Origin: CAZXMB01 sp964641715
GTDB lineage: Bacteria > Desulfobacterota > BSN033 > UBA1163
DNA: 7,208 bases
NCBI GenBank assembly: GCA_964641715.1
Contig: CAZXMB010000150.1
Coordinates: 1-7,208 of the forward strand
Direction of reading: 5' to 3'
Under the pieces are notes generated by a model. It made no database searches, was not told the DNA's origin, and saw only the letters and a program-made list of their open reading frames with translations. A program made the position numbers and the translations under genes. Below are positions 5,691-7,208 of the stretch, piece by piece (positions within the stretch are counted from its first letter, which is position 1; every line of letters starts with the position of its first letter).

Positions 5691-6686
5691 CTATTGGAGC
5701 CTGCCTGTATCCGGGTTACCAGAATGGGAAAAAGTGAGATTTAAAGAAAACCAGCAGATCAGGCCCGCGATTAAACAGAGAACAAATATCAGGATATGCA
5801 CACTCAAACCTGTTGCAACCGCTTCTTCTTTTGAAAGCCCTACCATGATGAATCCTGCCGCCCATCCCACTTCCAGGGTTCCCCAATTTCCAATGGCGCT
5901 GATAGGTAGAGAGCTTGCAAGAATGCCGAGGGTGGAACCAAAGGCTACATTCAGGAATGCCAGTTCAATCCCCAATCCCCTTAAAAAAGAATAAAAACCG
6001 CAGATGACCAGCATCCACATCCCCATACTTGATAAGGTGACCGAAAGGGTGGTTCGCTTGGCCTTGATGGCATAGAAATCTTCAGCAATCTGATGGAATT
6101 TTCCCTGAAACCATTGAAGGAAATGGCTCTCTTTCATTTCTGTCTTCCGTGAGACCTTAAGCAGGACATTTGAAAAGAACAGGAGGATGCGATTCATATA
6201 GAAGAAGAGAAGGAGGGTGACCCCTATCAGAAGTCCAGCAAATAGAATCATAAAAATCAGATCGATCTTAAAGAGAGTCTGGAATCCGGCGGAAGTAAAT
6301 AAGAAAATAACGATTAGGGTAGAGAGGTCGTAAACTCTGGAGGCAATCAGGGAAGCCAATCCTTCGGTAACGTTTAAACGACTGAATCTGTTAAGGAGAT
6401 AAGGGTAGGAGAGTTCTCCCATTTTTGAGGGAAGAACCATATTGGCCAAATTGAAGAGCAAAGAGATTTTAAAAAGTTTAAACAGGGAAACCTCTTTTGA
6501 ATGGATCAGCCGTCTGAACCGGAAGGCCTGAAGTAGAGTGGCCAGCAAATGGCTGGCAGATCCTATAAGGGCCCAAAGGGGATCCATTTTTTTCAGAAGG
6601 GTCCAGAGATCGTGTATAGAAATCTGGGTGAACAGGGCGAAGATGAGGATGAAGGTAACCAAGATTGAGAAGAGGAGTCGTCTCAA
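5691..6686 (-). CDS. Flippase-like integral membrane protein (LPG synthase transmembrane-region family)
   Basis: A 331-residue inner-membrane protein with about eight hydrophobic spans, near 5-22, 37-54, 70-86, 117-135, 141-162, 214-235, 241-262 and 290-316. Family-like blocks are LPSKMGELSYPYLL (85-98) and PISAIGNWGTLEVGW (261-275), the latter matching the conserved small-residue loop before the last spans. The family includes the membrane half of lysylphosphatidylglycerol synthase (MprF) and AglD-like proteins and is linked to moving or making polar lipids and glycolipids; the substrate here is unknown. No catalytic aminoacyl-transferase domain is fused to it. The start appears to be TTG at 6686, since no upstream in-frame ATG, GTG or TTG exists before the stop at 6738-6740. 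AAGG lies 8 nt before it, and basic residues precede span 1. The gene converges with the PxxKW gene. Confidence 0.8.
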   Translation of the reverse strand: MRRLLFSILVTFILIFALFTQISIHDLWTLLKKMDPLWALIGSASHLLATLLQAFRFRRLIHSKEVSLFKLFKISLLFNLANMVLPSKMGELSYPYLLNRFSRLNVTEGLASLIASRVYDLSTLIVIFLFTSAGFQTLFKIDLIFMILFAGLLIGVTLLLFFYMNRILLFFSNVLLKVSRKTEMKESHFLQWFQGKFHQIAEDFYAIKAKRTTLSVTLSSMGMWMLVICGFYSFLRGLGIELAFLNVAFGSTLGILASSLPISAIGNWGTLEVGWAAGFIMVGLSKEEAVATGLSVHILIFVLCLIAGLICWFSLNLTFSHSGNPDTGRLQ

Positions 6687-6724
6687 GAGTCGAACCTTAT
6701 CAAATTGAGAATATCCTTCATTGA

Positions 6725-6753
6725 AAACTATTACACTTTAAGCCTTTGGTCAA
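6725..6753 (-). promoter_or_regulatory. Candidate promoter of the flippase-like gene
   Basis: On the minus strand TTGACC (6753-6748) lies 17 nt before TAGTTT (6730-6725), a 5/6 -35 with a poor -10. Its position about 40 nt before the TTG start is reasonable, but the -10 is weak. A second TTGACA at 6774-6769 overlaps the possible IS terminus and has no -10 at a suitable spacing. Confidence 0.3.
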
Positions 6754-6768
6754 CCTTAAAAATTTTTT

Positions 6769-6820
6769 TGTCAAGCCAATTGAGAAATGTCCTATTCTTA
6801 CCAAAGTAGAAATGTCCTCT
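6769..6820. mobile_element. Probable insertion-sequence end remnant with repeated AGAAATGTCCT boxes
   Basis: The 11-base box AGAAATGTCCT occurs at 6783-6793 and again at 6808-6818, exactly 25 bases apart, with TG at 6769-6770 as a possible terminus. Paired direct boxes near a TG tip resemble the transposase-binding ends of integrase-type (DDE) insertion sequences such as the IS481-like group. No transposase gene or matching opposite end is in the window, so this would be a solo end or relic. The family assignment comes from general pattern memory and is uncertain. Confidence 0.4.
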
Positions 6821-6908
6821 TTTCAAGGTTGAAATTCAATGGCTCTTCCTCGCTCATCTCTTCATTTCCCCATCCTATCTTGGAGATGTTTGATTGCCTT
6901 TTCATGCG

Positions 6909-6957
6909 TGACACCAAGGATTCATGAAAACCTTCACAATTGGCACAATTGGTGTCA
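6909..6957. repeat. Inverted repeat enclosing a tandem 9-mer, upstream of the transposase
   Basis: TGACACCAA (6909-6917) and TTGGTGTCA (6949-6957) are a perfect 9-bp inverted repeat with a 31-nt centre. Inside, CACAATTGG is repeated in tandem at 6935-6943 and 6944-6952, the second copy overlapping the right arm. It lies 47 bases before the transposase ATG and could be a binding site or part of a flanking REP-like element. The rest of 6687-7003 shows no gene I would defend. Confidence 0.5.
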
Positions 6958-6968
6958 GGCCTTGAAAT

Positions 6969-6997
6969 TTGACAAATCATTTATCTTTTGATATGGT
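6969..6997 (+). promoter_or_regulatory. Candidate promoter for the transposase, possibly giving a leaderless mRNA
   Basis: TTGACA (6969-6974) is followed after 17 nt by TATGGT (6992-6997), a perfect -35 and a 4/6 -10. Transcription would begin at about 7003-7004, on or next to the ATG at 7004. No Shine-Dalgarno is present before that ATG, which agrees with leaderless or very weak expression. Confidence 0.4.
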
Positions 6998-7003
6998 CTC
7001 TCC

Positions 7004-7208
7004 ATGGGTAGGCCGATTCGGATAGAATATCCTGGTGCTTTGTATCACATTACGAGCCGGGGAAACGAAAAAAAGAAGATATTTTTACAAGATGCGGACC
7101 GGATCAAATTTCTTAAAATCCTTGAGGACTACCATGACCGTTATGGGATTCTCATCCATGGTTATATTTTAATGGATAACCATTACCACTTGATACTGGA
7201 GACGCCGA
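7004..7208 (+). CDS. RAYT / IS200-like HUH transposase, N-terminal part (runs off the window)
   Basis: The first 68 codons of a Y1 (IS200-like) transposase of the REP-associated tyrosine transposase type, a single-strand DNA nicking and joining enzyme. The start MGRPIRIEYPGALYHITSRG is the usual opening of this family, and the metal-binding HUH motif is visible as DNHYHLILET (about 58-67). The catalytic tyrosine would lie further on, outside the window, so intactness cannot be judged. The ATG at 7004 is chosen because it gives the family N-terminus; the ATG at 6993 is in another frame. Such proteins are usually single-copy domesticated relatives of IS200 that act on nearby palindromic repeats. 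Three GC-rich palindromic repeat copies lie in this window, which makes a link possible but unproven. Confidence 0.88.
   Translation, partial: MGRPIRIEYPGALYHITSRGNEKKKIFLQDADRIKFLKILEDYHDRYGILIHGYILMDNHYHLILETP

Noticed and set aside
6798..6980. A 60-codon minus-strand open frame upstream of the transposase
   Set aside because: Its last codons read through one of the IS-end boxes (6808-6818) and its start lies in the transposase promoter region. It shows no recognisable domain and no convincing ribosome site. More likely non-coding relic sequence, though a decayed fragment of an IS gene cannot be excluded.
1..7208. tRNA, rRNA or other well-known structured RNA genes
   Set aside because: No cloverleaf, rRNA core motif or recognised riboswitch consensus was seen by eye on either strand; a covariance-model search would be needed to exclude weak candidates, especially in 5066-5204.

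Overview
The window looks like chromosomal DNA of a Desulfobacterota (deltaproteobacterial) genome of moderate GC content. The best pointer is a cysteine-rich protein of the PxxKW family, known mainly from that group. This assignment is inference, since no rRNA or other phylogenetic marker is present.

Layout. (1) Bases 42-3373, minus strand: a tight three-gene operon (gaps of 16 and 13 nt). It encodes an NAD(P)-dependent epimerase/reductase-like protein, an alpha-oxoamine synthase with the active-site signature of serine palmitoyltransferase, and a GNAT-fold acyltransferase. Together they match the bacterial ceramide (sphingolipid) pathway CerR-Spt-bCerS. A strong promoter sits just upstream and implies an unusually short mRNA leader. 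(2) Bases 3446-4951, minus: an exported SH3/NlpC-P60 cell-wall peptidase whose last 40 codons come almost entirely from an inserted repeat. (3) Bases 4952-5204: an AT-rich divergent control region holding a promoter, a terminator-like hairpin placed inside the leader of the next gene, and several inverted repeats. (4) Bases 5205-5492, plus: the PxxKW cysteine-rich protein. (5) Bases 5691-6686, minus: a multi-membrane-span flippase-like (LPG synthase transmembrane region) protein. (6) Bases 6687-7003: a gene-poor stretch with a probable IS end remnant and an inverted repeat. (7) Bases 7004-7208, plus: the start of a RAYT/IS200-like HUH transposase that runs off the window.

A roughly 108-bp repeat made of two GC-rich hairpins occurs three times in one orientation: bases 1-14 (cut by the window edge), 3459-3567 and 5528-5635. 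Each copy sits at a gene 3' end. The two full copies differ by one G only, and the two hairpins inside each copy differ at one base pair in a compensatory way (T-A against C-G). It looks like a recently mobile, non-autonomous element of REP or IS200/IS605 type. The transposase at the right edge is a candidate, unproven, mobiliser.

Working together: the operon would condense serine with a fatty acyl thioester, N-acylate the product and reduce it to dihydroceramide. The flippase-like protein and the wall peptidase are also envelope functions, but nothing here ties them directly to the sphingolipid pathway.
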